Shown here: positions 55,525 to 64,000 of the stretch, one piece after another
Layout: every line of letters begins with the position of its first letter
Position numbering within the stretch: the stretch's first letter is position 1
Assembly (NCBI RefSeq): GCF_009728935.1
Contig: NZ_CP034235.1
Location: 2,022,001 to 2,086,000 of the forward strand
Source: Paenibacillus psychroresistens
Lineage (GTDB): Bacteria; Bacillota; Bacilli; Paenibacillales; NBRC-103111
Length of the DNA: 64,000 nt
Direction: 5' to 3'
Translations under genes and position numbers: made by a program
Notes under the pieces: model-generated
The model's input: the letters and a program-made list of their open reading frames with translations, nothing else
The model's database searches: none
What the model was told of the DNA's origin: nothing

Positions 55525-56693
55525 GTGACTTTCAAAAAGGGCCACTCAGTGGAATTAAAGTCATCGAATTTGGTCAAATAGCAGCTGGGCCTTTTACTGG
55601 AATGTTGTTGGGCGATTTAGGTGCTGACATTGTAAAGGTTGAAAGACCTGATAGCGGTGATGGAATGCGAGAATGGCCGCCATTCTTTGTTGATGAAGAC
55701 GGTGACGGGTTCAGCTCAAACTTTGCTTCCCTGAATCGTAATAAAAGGAGTATCGCCGTTGACTTTAAGAATCCGGATCAGTTAAAACGACTTCAACAGC
55801 TTTGCCAGCATGCAGACGTAATCATTGAAAATTACCGACCAGGAGTGCTAAGTAAATTTGGATTAGGATATGAGAATTTAAAATTAGCAAACCCTGCATT
55901 AATCTACTGCTCGATTTCAGGTTACGGGCAGACAGGAAGCTATTCGCAAAAAGGAGCTTTTGATGTAACCGTACAAGCCATCAGTGGATTGATGAGTGTA
56001 ACAGGTGATGAAGATGGTAATCCGGTAAAATGCGGTGTTCCCGTAGCTGATTTTTCAGCAGGCTTATACAGTGCCTATTCGATTACAGCTGCGCTATTAC
56101 AGACGAAACAAACCGGTATTGGCACTCATATTGATTGTTCTATGCTTGGAAGCTTGCTTGGTATATCTGCCCTGCAAACTAGTGAATATTTTGGGAATGG
56201 GAAAGTTCCACGTCGCTTAGGAACGGCGCATCCACGTAATGCCCCCTATCAAGGCTTTCAAGGATTGGATAAACCGTTTGTTATAGCTGCTGGAAACGAT
56301 AAGCTGTGGCGTGAGGTTGCTTTAGCTGTTAATCAGCCGGAGCTTGCTAACGATCCAAGATTCACTACACAGGCTTTAAGAGCAGCTAATCAAAAAGAAC
56401 TTGCTGGAATACTGCAGCTTTCATTTTCTGAGAAAACGGCGGCAGCATGGTTAGAAGAGTTTGATCGCCGAGGTGTTCCTTGTGCACCTATTAATACCTT
56501 TGAAGATATTCTCAATGATCCTGTTGTTCGTGAGCTTGAGTTGCTCCAAGATTTAGAGCTTCCAGGTGGGCAAACGACTTCAACAGTTCCGTTCCCGGTT
56601 AAGCTTAGTGGATTTCAAAATTCAATTTATCGTCGACCTCCTAAAAAAGGTGAACATACAGAGCAAGTGTTTGACGAATGGCAAGGCAACTAA
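55521..56693 (+). CDS. CaiB/BaiF-family CoA-transferase (family III)
   Basis: 390 residues. GIKVIEFGQIAAGPFTGMLL, DLGADIVKVERP and NRNKRSIAVDFK mark the N-terminus. The catalytic Asp lies in QKGAFDVTVQAISG near residue 150, and GVPCAPINTFEDIL near the C-terminus is typical. The family moves CoA between carboxylic acids through an aspartyl-CoA intermediate. It shares the ATGA overlap with the dioxygenase gene, which argues for a shared pathway on CoA-linked acids. Confidence 0.92.
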   Translation: MSDFQKGPLSGIKVIEFGQIAAGPFTGMLLGDLGADIVKVERPDSGDGMREWPPFFVDEDGDGFSSNFASLNRNKRSIAVDFKNPDQLKRLQQLCQHADVIIENYRPGVLSKFGLGYENLKLANPALIYCSISGYGQTGSYSQKGAFDVTVQAISGLMSVTGDEDGNPVKCGVPVADFSAGLYSAYSITAALLQTKQTGIGTHIDCSMLGSLLGISALQTSEYFGNGKVPRRLGTAHPRNAPYQGFQGLDKPFVIAAGNDKLWREVALAVNQPELANDPRFTTQALRAANQKELAGILQLSFSEKTAAAWLEEFDRRGVPCAPINTFEDILNDPVVRELELLQDLELPGGQTTSTVPFPVKLSGFQNSIYRRPPKKGEHTEQVFDEWQGN

Positions 56694-56715
56694 GATCAGC
56701 AAAGGAGTGGATAAT

Positions 56716-57198
56716 TTGAGTGACATTCAATTAGCCAATATTAATGAGTATACCGAGCTTTATCTTTTATTAGAGCAGAAGCTTCAATCTTTAAATGAGG
56801 AACAGCTAACGTGGAAGTCGGCTTTAAATCAATGGAGTATCGCGGAGGTTCTGGGACATCTTGTAGATGCAACCGTTGTTCATTACTTTAGAGTACGGAA
56901 GGTACTGGCTGAACCACTTCTAGAAATTTGGCCGCTGTATGCTCAGGATGAATGGGTTGCCCGTTCCAAGGTTAATGCGATTCCGGCTAAAGAATCGCTT
57001 GAGCTTTTTCGGAGTGCTGCTCATTACAATGGCTTATTCTATAAAGGTTTAACAGATGAAGATTGGAGCTTAAGTGCTTTGAATTATAAAGGTGAGCGGG
57101 TAACTGTTCATAAGCTTTTCGAAAATTTTATAACGCATACGCATATTCATCTTCGACAAATTGATCGTATTATTGGGACATTGGCAGCAAAAGCTTAA
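56716..57198 (+). CDS. DinB-family protein
   Basis: 160 residues from TTG 56716, nine bases after AAAGGAG. A four-helix bundle with WSIAEVLGHLVDATVVH and a C-terminal HTHIHLRQID supplies the metal-binding His residues of the DinB/YfiT-like superfamily. Some relatives are thiol (bacillithiol or mycothiol) S-transferases, which would suit the organosulfur context. It lies 22 bases downstream of the CaiB gene. Confidence 0.8.
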   Translation: MSDIQLANINEYTELYLLLEQKLQSLNEEQLTWKSALNQWSIAEVLGHLVDATVVHYFRVRKVLAEPLLEIWPLYAQDEWVARSKVNAIPAKESLELFRSAAHYNGLFYKGLTDEDWSLSALNYKGERVTVHKLFENFITHTHIHLRQIDRIIGTLAAKA

Positions 57199-57222
57199 AC
57201 AAATATGAAGGAGTTGAGACGC

Positions 57223-57552
57223 ATGCCCGTTATTGAAGTAGCCAAACAGAAGGTAGAAGAGTTTCCGCAATGGAGTGAGATTAATCATTATGGAATCAAT
57301 CATTTAAAGGTAGGCCAGGAAGTTCCTTTGCACTATCATGCTTGCAATGAATATTGGATTATTGTCAGCGGTAGAGGTGTTTGTACGACCGAGGGAGATA
57401 CGTATGAAATTGGTCCTGGTGATTTGGTTTTAACCAAAGAAGGAGACGAGCATTCCTTAATTGTTACCGAGGAAATGACAGCCGTTTATATCTACGGAGT
57501 TCTCCCTCCTGGAGGTTCAATCGGATACTTATATCGCAATAAGGAGGAGTAA
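57223..57552 (+). CDS. Small cupin-domain protein
   Basis: 109 residues from ATG 57223, nine bases after AAGGAG; ATG 57205 lies upstream of that site. The single cupin barrel has VPLHYHACNEYWIIVSGRG and DLVLTKEGDEHSL, giving the His and Glu metal ligands. It could be an isomerase, a dioxygenase or a binding protein. It is followed three bases later by the Gfo/Idh gene, so the two are co-transcribed. Confidence 0.82.
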   Translation: MPVIEVAKQKVEEFPQWSEINHYGINHLKVGQEVPLHYHACNEYWIIVSGRGVCTTEGDTYEIGPGDLVLTKEGDEHSLIVTEEMTAVYIYGVLPPGGSIGYLYRNKEE

Positions 57553-57555
57553 GAG

Positions 57556-58572
57556 ATGGGATTAAAGCTAATACACGTTGGTTTGGGTGGTCATGGTAGA
57601 GGTGTGGCGAGAAACATAGTCGTCCCCTCAGCGGATTTCTCATTTGCAGGTCTAGTCGACAAGAATCCAGAGGCGTTACGGGAAGCAGGCGAAGAATTTG
57701 CTGTTGCCAATGCTAATCGTTATACAGATCATGAGCTTGCATTCTCAGAGCTAGAAGCAGATGCGGTGCTTATTGAGGCCTTCTCACCTGCACATTATGA
57801 AATTGCAAAAAGTGCGCTAGAGCAAGGGTTTCATGTGTTGATTGAGAAGCCGTTTGTGTTGCATTTGGAAGAAGCCAAAGAGCTTGTTGCCCTTGCTAAA
57901 GCGAACGATAGGCAAATTATGATTAACCAGAATTATCGCTTCAATGCAACTGTACTTACTTTAAAGCAAGCTTTATTGCAGCAGCCGCTGGGTAAGCCGC
58001 TTTTTGTTGAATCGCACTTCTTTTGTAACCATATAGGAAGAGCTTATCAGCTAGCCTTAGAGAATTATATTCTCTTAGAAATGACTGTGCATCACGTGGA
58101 TATGATTCGTTTCTTATTGGATACAGAGATTACGAGTGTTTCCGGTAAAACGTGGAATGAGCCTGATAGTGGTTACTTAGGCGATCCTCATGTCCAAGCT
58201 GTTTATGAAACGAATTTAGGAGTTCCTGTATTCTATCTTAGCAGCTTGATTGTACAAGGAATCGCGGATCCATGGGAAGGCGTCTGGCGCATCCAATGTG
58301 AACAAGGCACGATTCATCTAGATGACTTGGGTGAAGGGTATGGAGTATACACCGTAAATGCGGAAAAAGTGATTACCAAGCTTCCTCTTATCCCAAATAA
58401 GCATGAGGGCATACACGGTACTTTAGCTGAATTTGCTGAAGCTATCCGCGAAAATCGTGCACCTCAACCTTCTGGGCTGGACAATTTACAAACATTAGCT
58501 GCTTTATTCGCTACCGCAGATTCATCGAGATTAAAAAGGCACGTAGCTATTGAAGACTATTTTAGAAACTAA
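57556..58572 (+). CDS. Gfo/Idh/MocA-family oxidoreductase
   Basis: 338 residues. The Rossmann start reads HVGLGGHGRGVARN, the lysine motif is EKPFV, and the C-terminal domain has EMTVHHVDMIRFLL. AAGGAGGAG lies within the end of the cupin gene, just before the ATG. Together with the transporter genes that follow, it probably acts on an imported sugar-like compound. Substrate unknown. Confidence 0.9.
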   Translation: MGLKLIHVGLGGHGRGVARNIVVPSADFSFAGLVDKNPEALREAGEEFAVANANRYTDHELAFSELEADAVLIEAFSPAHYEIAKSALEQGFHVLIEKPFVLHLEEAKELVALAKANDRQIMINQNYRFNATVLTLKQALLQQPLGKPLFVESHFFCNHIGRAYQLALENYILLEMTVHHVDMIRFLLDTEITSVSGKTWNEPDSGYLGDPHVQAVYETNLGVPVFYLSSLIVQGIADPWEGVWRIQCEQGTIHLDDLGEGYGVYTVNAEKVITKLPLIPNKHEGIHGTLAEFAEAIRENRAPQPSGLDNLQTLAALFATADSSRLKRHVAIEDYFRN

Positions 58573-58599
58573 TCAGATTGTTAAAGGGGAGTTTTGTAC

Positions 58600-60063
58600 A
58601 TGAAGAAAATAATGACAAAAGGCTTATTATCCATTCTTTTAATTTCAGTTTTATCGATCGCTTTATGGGGATGCGGAAGCACGAAAGAGGATGATGCAGC
58701 GGCAACTAATAGCGCATCAGCAGCAGAAAGTGTAAAACCAACAGATGCCATTACGAGCACAGCACCAACAGATACGGCTGCACCTACAGTTGCTCCGGCA
58801 GCTAATGATGGAAAAGTAGTTGAACTCACATTCTCCTACTGGGGAAGTACTTATGAGAAAAAAGCCATTGATAAAATGCTTGAATCCTTTAACGCATCTC
58901 ATCCAGGTATTCACGTTAAGCCTTTATACATTCCAGGGGATTATGGAACTAAAATCAATACACTTATGGCAGCTGGCGGCTTGCCAGACGTTGGTTACTT
59001 GGATACACCACTTGCCTTGAAATGGGGAAAAGAAGGTAAGCTACTTGATTTCACACCTTACTTAAAACAATTCCCACAATTAGAGGATCGTATCCCACAA
59101 GCTAAGCTTTATCCAGCTCCAGGAGTATATATTGGTTCAACGCTTGCATCAGATAGTTTGAACTTATTCTATAATAAAGATTTATTTACTGAAGCAGGCT
59201 TGGATTTACCCCCAAGTAAGGCTGAGAATGCATGGACTTGGGATCAGTTCCTACTTGTAGCTCAGAAGCTAACCAAGGATAAAAATGGTAAAAATGCTAC
59301 AGAGGCAGGCTTTGACTCTAAGAATATTGTACAATATGGCTTTGACTTTCCGAATGGATCAGGAGGCTGGTTCCCATATATTCTTAGCAATGGCTCAGAC
59401 ATAGCTAGTGCGGATGGGAAGACATATACCTTGAATTCGCCTGAGTCTATTCAAGCGTTCCAAAATTTACAGGATTTAGTCTATAAGTATCATGTTTCAC
59501 CAACACCAACAACGAAGAAAAATGCACCAGGAACAGAAGTGCAATTGCAAACCAAGAAGGTTGCGATGATTCAAGATGGTATGTGGAAGCTATTAGATCT
59601 TGCTTCAACTAAGCTAAATTATGGTATTGGTGTGCTGCCAAAATACAAGGAACCAAAAACAGGTGTTGTAGGGGCAAGTGGGGTTATCTTTAGCTCAACT
59701 AAGCATCCCGTTGAAGCACTTGAATTTTACTCCTATTATAATGATCCAGCCCAAGTAGATTTATATTCAGTGGGACTTTGGATGCCGATCGAAACAAAAT
59801 ATTTTACAGAACAAGCTTCCATTGATCTATGGACTAAAAATGCAAGTCATCCAGCTGAATTTAATGATGCTGTAGTAAATTATCAGTTTAAAAATGGAGT
59901 GGCTATGCCGACAAATTCGTTAATCGGTTACTTGGAAATTGGAACTTTGATTGATTCAGCATTAGATGATATATGGACCAACAAAAAACCAGCTAAGGAA
60001 GTATTGGACGCACTTGCTCCTAAGGTACAACCACTGCTTCAAGGTAGATACACACAAAATTAA
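58600..60063 (+). CDS. ABC transporter solute-binding lipoprotein (family 1)
   Basis: 487 residues from ATG 58600, eight bases after GGGGAG. The lipoprotein signal ends in lipobox LWGC, followed by a Thr/Ala/Ser-rich linker. The mature domain (LTFSYWGSTYEKKAIDKML, GLPDVGYLDTP, DGMWKLL) is of the carbohydrate-binding family-1 type. It should deliver the substrate to the two permeases downstream. No ATPase gene is present, as in the first importer cluster. Confidence 0.9.
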   Translation: MKKIMTKGLLSILLISVLSIALWGCGSTKEDDAAATNSASAAESVKPTDAITSTAPTDTAAPTVAPAANDGKVVELTFSYWGSTYEKKAIDKMLESFNASHPGIHVKPLYIPGDYGTKINTLMAAGGLPDVGYLDTPLALKWGKEGKLLDFTPYLKQFPQLEDRIPQAKLYPAPGVYIGSTLASDSLNLFYNKDLFTEAGLDLPPSKAENAWTWDQFLLVAQKLTKDKNGKNATEAGFDSKNIVQYGFDFPNGSGGWFPYILSNGSDIASADGKTYTLNSPESIQAFQNLQDLVYKYHVSPTPTTKKNAPGTEVQLQTKKVAMIQDGMWKLLDLASTKLNYGIGVLPKYKEPKTGVVGASGVIFSSTKHPVEALEFYSYYNDPAQVDLYSVGLWMPIETKYFTEQASIDLWTKNASHPAEFNDAVVNYQFKNGVAMPTNSLIGYLEIGTLIDSALDDIWTNKKPAKEVLDALAPKVQPLLQGRYTQN

Positions 60064-60082
60064 TCAAGCTAAGATAATTAGG

Positions 60083-60106
60083 GCCACCTGCTTAAACTCA
60101 GGTGGC
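60083..60106 (+). other. Intergenic hairpin between binding-protein and permease genes
   Basis: A perfect 8-base-pair stem (GCCACCTG with CAGGTGGC) and 8-base loop without a T tract. Such stems often stabilise the binding-protein mRNA so that it is made in excess over the permeases. Confidence 0.55.
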
Positions 60107-60120
60107 ACAAGGAGGGTACC

Positions 60121-61041
60121 ATGAAGAAATTGAAAATTCCTAGAAAAACCTCCGGACTGGCAAGAATGGAAAAAAGATGGGGAATTCTATTCGCCTTGCC
60201 GGCGATATTAGGATTTCTCTTTTTCTCCTTAGGTCCGATCATTGCTTCCTTATATTTTAGTCTAACGAATTGGCAAATTGGTAATAATCATGTTGCTTTT
60301 ATTGGACTGGAGAATTATAAGCATATATTTACGGTAGATCCGTTATTCAAAAAATCAGCATTTGTGACTACCTATTATGCACTTGCTAGTGTGCCAATAG
60401 TATTGTTCTTAGCCTTTATTGTAGCTATGCTGCTTAACCAAAAGGTAAAGGGACTCTCCTTTTTCCGGACTGTTTATTATTTACCTGTAGTTGTTCCAAG
60501 TGTCGCGAGCTCCATGCTTTGGCTATGGTTATATAATCCTGATTTTGGTCTATTTAATCTAATTCTTAAACAATTTAGCTTACCTACATCGAATTGGATT
60601 TATGACGAGGCTACGGTTATTCCTTCCATTGTGATTATGAGTGCGTGGGGAATAGGGAATGGGATGATTATTTTCTTAGCTGGACTTAAAGGTATACCCA
60701 CTCATTTATATGAAGCAGTTGAAGTTGATGGGGGCAGTGCTCTGCGTAAGCTAATTCATGTAACCATCCCTTTAATGACACCAACCATCTTTTTTAATTT
60801 AATCATGTCTTTGATTGGGGCTTTTCAAATTTTTAATCAAGCTTATATCATGACGGATGGTGGTCCTAATAATTCATCCTTATTTTATGTGTTCTATTTA
60901 TATCGAACTGCTTTCACAGAAACAAAAATTGGTTACGCAAGTGCACTTGCCTGGATATTATTTTTCATAATTATGATCTTGACCTTTATCGTGTTTAAGA
61001 CCTCACGTAAATGGGTTTATTACGAGGGGGATCAACGCTGA
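60121..61041 (+). CDS. Sugar ABC transporter permease, MalF/UgpA type
   Basis: 306 residues, about six membrane segments, with EAA-loop motif YEAVEVDGGSALRKL. AAGGAGGG precedes the ATG. It shares the sequence TGATG with the next permease gene, so the two are translationally coupled. Confidence 0.92.
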   Translation: MKKLKIPRKTSGLARMEKRWGILFALPAILGFLFFSLGPIIASLYFSLTNWQIGNNHVAFIGLENYKHIFTVDPLFKKSAFVTTYYALASVPIVLFLAFIVAMLLNQKVKGLSFFRTVYYLPVVVPSVASSMLWLWLYNPDFGLFNLILKQFSLPTSNWIYDEATVIPSIVIMSAWGIGNGMIIFLAGLKGIPTHLYEAVEVDGGSALRKLIHVTIPLMTPTIFFNLIMSLIGAFQIFNQAYIMTDGGPNNSSLFYVFYLYRTAFTETKIGYASALAWILFFIIMILTFIVFKTSRKWVYYEGDQR

Positions 61042-61898
61042 TGAATACAATTGTTAATGCTAGATCACGGAAAAAATTCGCGATTCTACGAATTCTAACC
61101 TATGTAATATTAATTGTAGGTAGTCTTTTCATGATTATTCCATTTGCTTGGCTACTAAGAAGCTCTTTAATGGATAATAATCAAATCTTTATTTTTCCGC
61201 CACAATGGGTACCAAAACCTTTTAAATGGGATAATTTCTCAGAATCCTTAACGGCAGCACCTTTTCTACGTTATTTTATTAATACGATGACGATAGAATT
61301 GTTTGTAATTAGTGGTGTTGTTATAACGAGCACAATTGCAGCTTATAGCTTTGCAAGATTGAGGTGGCCTGGGCGAGAAATTGTTTTTGGGATTTTGTTG
61401 ACAACGCTAATGATGCCTTATGCGGTTACGTTGATTCCGACTTTTATGCTATGGAGATACCTCGGTGTGCTTGATACTTACTTGCCCTTGATTATTCCGG
61501 CTTGGTTTGGTGGAGGTGCCTTTCATATTTTTTTAATGAGGCAATTTTTCATGACCATTCCCAAAGAATTAGATGAAGCAGCTTTTATGGATGGCGCGAA
61601 ACCGTTTACTGTTTTGTATAAGGTGATTCTTCCTTTGGCTAAGCCAGCTTTTATTGTCGTTACGATTTTTACTTTTATTGATGTGTGGAATGATTTCCTA
61701 GGACCTTTAATTTATATAAATTCTAGTGAAAAATATACCTTAGCGATTGGTCTGGCTTCTTTTAAAGGAGAACTTCATGCACAATGGGGATATCTCATGG
61801 CAGCATCTTTGGCTGTAGTTACTCCAATTATTGTTTTGTTCTTTGTGGCGCAGCGTTATTTTGTTGAAGGTATCGCGTTAACTGGAATTAAAGGTTGA
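61041..61898 (+). CDS. Sugar ABC transporter permease, MalG/UgpE type
   Basis: 285 residues from ATG 61041, ten bases after GAGGGGG; an ATG at 61011 lies before that site. About six membrane segments and the EAA-loop motif LDEAAFMDGAKPFTV are visible. It completes the membrane channel with the preceding gene. Confidence 0.92.
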   Translation: MNTIVNARSRKKFAILRILTYVILIVGSLFMIIPFAWLLRSSLMDNNQIFIFPPQWVPKPFKWDNFSESLTAAPFLRYFINTMTIELFVISGVVITSTIAAYSFARLRWPGREIVFGILLTTLMMPYAVTLIPTFMLWRYLGVLDTYLPLIIPAWFGGGAFHIFLMRQFFMTIPKELDEAAFMDGAKPFTVLYKVILPLAKPAFIVVTIFTFIDVWNDFLGPLIYINSSEKYTLAIGLASFKGELHAQWGYLMAASLAVVTPIIVLFFVAQRYFVEGIALTGIKG

Positions 61899-61923
61899 TT
61901 ATGAAAAGCAGCAGGTGAATAGT

Positions 61924-63144
61924 ATGCGAAAAACAGTCGTAATAATAGGTGCTTTAGATACCAAAGGAATTGAATTTGCCTATATTAAAGGTTTAATTGA
62001 AGCTGCAGGGCTGAACACACTTACGATTCATACGGGGGTATTAGGTCCTGCGTTTTACTTGCCTGAAGTCTCGAATGAAGAAATTGCTACCTTAGGTGGT
62101 GCTGACTTACAGCATCTCATCTCTACACAAGATCGTGGTCTAGCTGTAGAAACTATGATGAATGGAGCGATTGCTAAGGTAATTGAATTGCATAATAAAG
62201 GGCAAATAGATGGAATTATTGGTTTAGGCGGGAGTGCGGGCACTACGATTGGCGCTGCTGCTATGCGATCACTTCCAATTGGCATTCCCAAGGTTATGGT
62301 TACTACGATGGCATCTGGAAATACCCGGCCTTATGTAGGGATGAAAGACGTAACACTATTTAATTCAATTGTAGATATATCCGGGTTAAATCGTATATCC
62401 CGTCAAATGTTAGCCAATGCGGCTAATGCATTAATTGGTATGGTTCAAGGACAAGCTTTATTAGCGGATATAGACAAGCCATTGATTGCGACTACGATGT
62501 TTGGGGTAACAACACCCTGTGTGGATAAGGCAAGAAGTTACTTGGAAGAGCAAGGCTTCGAGGTTTTAGTTTTTCATGGAACAGGTATTGGCGGACAAAC
62601 TATGGAGCATTTAATTGCTGCTGGCTTTTTTGCAGGTGTACTGGATATAACAACTAGTGAGTTGGCCGATGATGTTGCTGGAGGCTTATTAAGTGCAGGT
62701 CCGACTCGCTTAACGATGGCGGGTCAGTTTGGCATTCCGCAGGTGGTTTCCTTGGGGGCGTTAGATATGGCTAACTTTGGTCCGCTTGAAACGGTTCCTG
62801 AGCAACTGAGGACGAGACAGCTCCACCAGCATAACCCCAATATAACCTTAATGCGCACCAATATAGCGGAGAATAAACGGCTAGGTGAATTGATTGCATC
62901 TAAATTAAATAGGTATCCAGATCGCGTTTCCCTCTACATTCCTTTAAAGGGTGTATCTGCACTTGATAAAGAAGGTCAGCCATTTAATGGGCCTCAAGAG
63001 GATGCGGCATTGTTCCAAGCTCTTCGTGAAAAGCTTGATCCTCGTATTGAGCTTGTGGAATTGGATAACCATATCAACGATGAAGAATTCGCACTCCAAA
63101 TGGCAAAGAAGCTAGTCTTCTTAATTAATAATCAGACAATTTAA
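61924..63144 (+). CDS. Tm-1-like ATP-binding domain protein (UPF0261)
   Basis: 406 residues from ATG 61924 after GCAGGTGA; a GTG at 61915 overlaps that site. The N-terminal domain starts VVIIGALDTKGIEFAYI and has IGLGGSAGTTIGAAAM; the C-terminal domain has GTGIGGQTMEHLI and TTSELADDVAGG. This is the ATP-binding half of the tomato Tm-1 resistance protein family. It occurs next to the TIM-barrel half (next gene), as in the fused plant and fungal proteins. The enzymatic role in bacteria is not settled. Here it lies downstream of a sugar-type importer. Confidence 0.9.
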   Translation: MRKTVVIIGALDTKGIEFAYIKGLIEAAGLNTLTIHTGVLGPAFYLPEVSNEEIATLGGADLQHLISTQDRGLAVETMMNGAIAKVIELHNKGQIDGIIGLGGSAGTTIGAAAMRSLPIGIPKVMVTTMASGNTRPYVGMKDVTLFNSIVDISGLNRISRQMLANAANALIGMVQGQALLADIDKPLIATTMFGVTTPCVDKARSYLEEQGFEVLVFHGTGIGGQTMEHLIAAGFFAGVLDITTSELADDVAGGLLSAGPTRLTMAGQFGIPQVVSLGALDMANFGPLETVPEQLRTRQLHQHNPNITLMRTNIAENKRLGELIASKLNRYPDRVSLYIPLKGVSALDKEGQPFNGPQEDAALFQALREKLDPRIELVELDNHINDEEFALQMAKKLVFLINNQTI

Positions 63145-63159
63145 TAGGAGGGTTTTCAT

Positions 63160-63987
63160 ATGTCATTTACTAGAGAACAAATTTTGGAACGTTTACACGC
63201 AAGGGTAGCTGCTGGGGTTCCTATTATTGGAGCAGGAGCGGGTACAGGGATTTCGGCTAAAAGTGCGGAAGCTGGCGGCATAGATTTAATCATAATATAT
63301 AACTCAGGGCGGTTTCGCATGGCTGGACGAGGATCAGTAGCAGGTATGCTGCCTTATGGCGACGCTAACCAAATCGTTGTTGATATGGGACGAGAGGTCC
63401 TACCTATTGTTAAAGACACACCAGTGTTAGCTGGAGTATGTGGAACAGATCCTTTTCGAATTATGCCATTGTTTTTGAAACAAATTAAAGAGATGGGCTT
63501 CTCAGGTGTTCAGAACTATCCAACGGTTGGTTACTTTGATGGGATAGCAAGACAGGATATGGAGGAAACGGGATTTAGCTACGATCTTGAGGTTGAAATG
63601 ATTGGGCATGCTAAGGAGCTTGGACTTTTTACCTCACCTTATGTTTACAATGAAATTGAAGCTGAGAAAATGACAAAAGCTGGGGCCGATGTTTTAGTCG
63701 CGCATATGGGATTAACTACTAAAGGTACAATTGGTTCTAAATCAGCCCAGCTCATCGATGTTTGTGTAGAAAAAATTCAATCCATACATGATGTAGCGAA
63801 ATCAATAAATCCCAATATTTTAGTCATTTGCCATGGGGGGCCAATTTCTGAGCCGGAGGATGTACAATATGTCCTTTCAAAAACCAAAGGAATAGCAGGA
63901 TTCTTCGGGGCATCTAGTATTGAAAGATTGCCCACCGAAAAAGCAATTCGAGATCAGGTCATAGCTTTTAAAAATGTAAAGGTTTAG
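63160..63987 (+). CDS. PEP-hydrolase-like TIM-barrel protein (Tm-1 C-terminal-half family)
   Basis: 275 residues. The barrel shows GAGAGTGISAKSAEAGG, DLIIIYNSGRFRMAGRGS, GVCGTDPFRIM and CHGGPISEPED, typical of the phosphoenolpyruvate-hydrolase-like (PEP mutase superfamily-related) family that pairs with Tm-1-like proteins. GGAGGG precedes the ATG, 15 bases after the partner gene. The two probably form a complex that acts on a metabolite of the imported compound. The stop codon lies 13 bases from the window edge, so operon continuation is unknown. Confidence 0.88.
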   Translation: MSFTREQILERLHARVAAGVPIIGAGAGTGISAKSAEAGGIDLIIIYNSGRFRMAGRGSVAGMLPYGDANQIVVDMGREVLPIVKDTPVLAGVCGTDPFRIMPLFLKQIKEMGFSGVQNYPTVGYFDGIARQDMEETGFSYDLEVEMIGHAKELGLFTSPYVYNEIEAEKMTKAGADVLVAHMGLTTKGTIGSKSAQLIDVCVEKIQSIHDVAKSINPNILVICHGGPISEPEDVQYVLSKTKGIAGFFGASSIERLPTEKAIRDQVIAFKNVKV

Positions 63988-64000
63988 ATATTCGAATCGG

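Overview
The window looks like a chromosomal stretch of a spore-forming, polysaccharide-degrading Paenibacillus-type bacterium (Bacillota). The grounds are AT-rich intergenic DNA, strong GGAGG ribosome sites, a YaaH/SleL spore-cortex glucosaminidase, an S-layer (SLH) protein, a YesM/YesN-type sensor pair next to a sugar ABC importer, many AraC regulators and several Gfo/Idh/MocA sugar oxidoreductases. I saw no rRNA, tRNA, CRISPR array, prophage or insertion sequence. The first gene is cut by the left edge; the last gene is complete.

Layout. 1-13.8 kb: a truncated beta-helix carbohydrate-active protein, an SGNH esterase, a stand-alone 5'-3' exonuclease (YpcP type), then a solute-binding protein, two permeases, a histidine kinase and an AraC-type response regulator for oligosaccharide uptake, followed by SleL. 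13.8-27.9 kb: a serine hydrolase, AraC regulators, a Gfo/Idh oxidoreductase, an aldo/keto reductase, an Rpn-type nuclease, a GH36 alpha-galactosidase, and a GH78 alpha-L-rhamnosidase translationally coupled to a small nucleotidyltransferase. 28.0-39.1 kb: a cobalamin-riboswitch-controlled operon (below). 39.1-49.4 kb: mixed housekeeping and small hypothetical genes, an MFS exporter, an HRDC-domain protein and cysteine synthase. 49.8-57.6 kb: a LysR regulator divergent from a run of genes for an acyl-CoA-dehydrogenase-like flavoprotein, a CoA-transferase-like pair, an SsuD-like monooxygenase, a thiol dioxygenase, a CaiB CoA-transferase, a DinB protein and a cupin, probably for an organosulfur compound. 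57.6-64 kb: without an obvious break, a Gfo/Idh enzyme, a second sugar-type ABC importer and the Tm-1-like / PEP-hydrolase-like pair.

The most striking system is at 28.0-39.1 kb. A clear cobalamin riboswitch and terminator precede (1) a 2204-residue S-layer-anchored protein with an alpha/alpha-toroid domain at each end, nine 78-residue repeats and a DUF4430 domain, (2) a membrane-anchored DUF4430 protein, (3) an ECF-transporter T subunit, (4) a fused double ECF ATPase and (5) a CbrT-like S subunit. Alpha/alpha barrel plus DUF4430 is the architecture of animal intrinsic factor and transcobalamin. I therefore infer a Gram-positive surface capture and import route for vitamin B12 or another corrinoid. 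Sequence and context support this; no binding has been shown.

Regulatory sites read directly from the DNA include a perfect palindrome between the LysR gene and its operon, a perfect WalR-type box before a small membrane protein, four 11-bp-spaced direct repeats ahead of a small secreted protein, a 15-bp terminator-like hairpin in the leader of the HRDC gene, and many intrinsic terminators.
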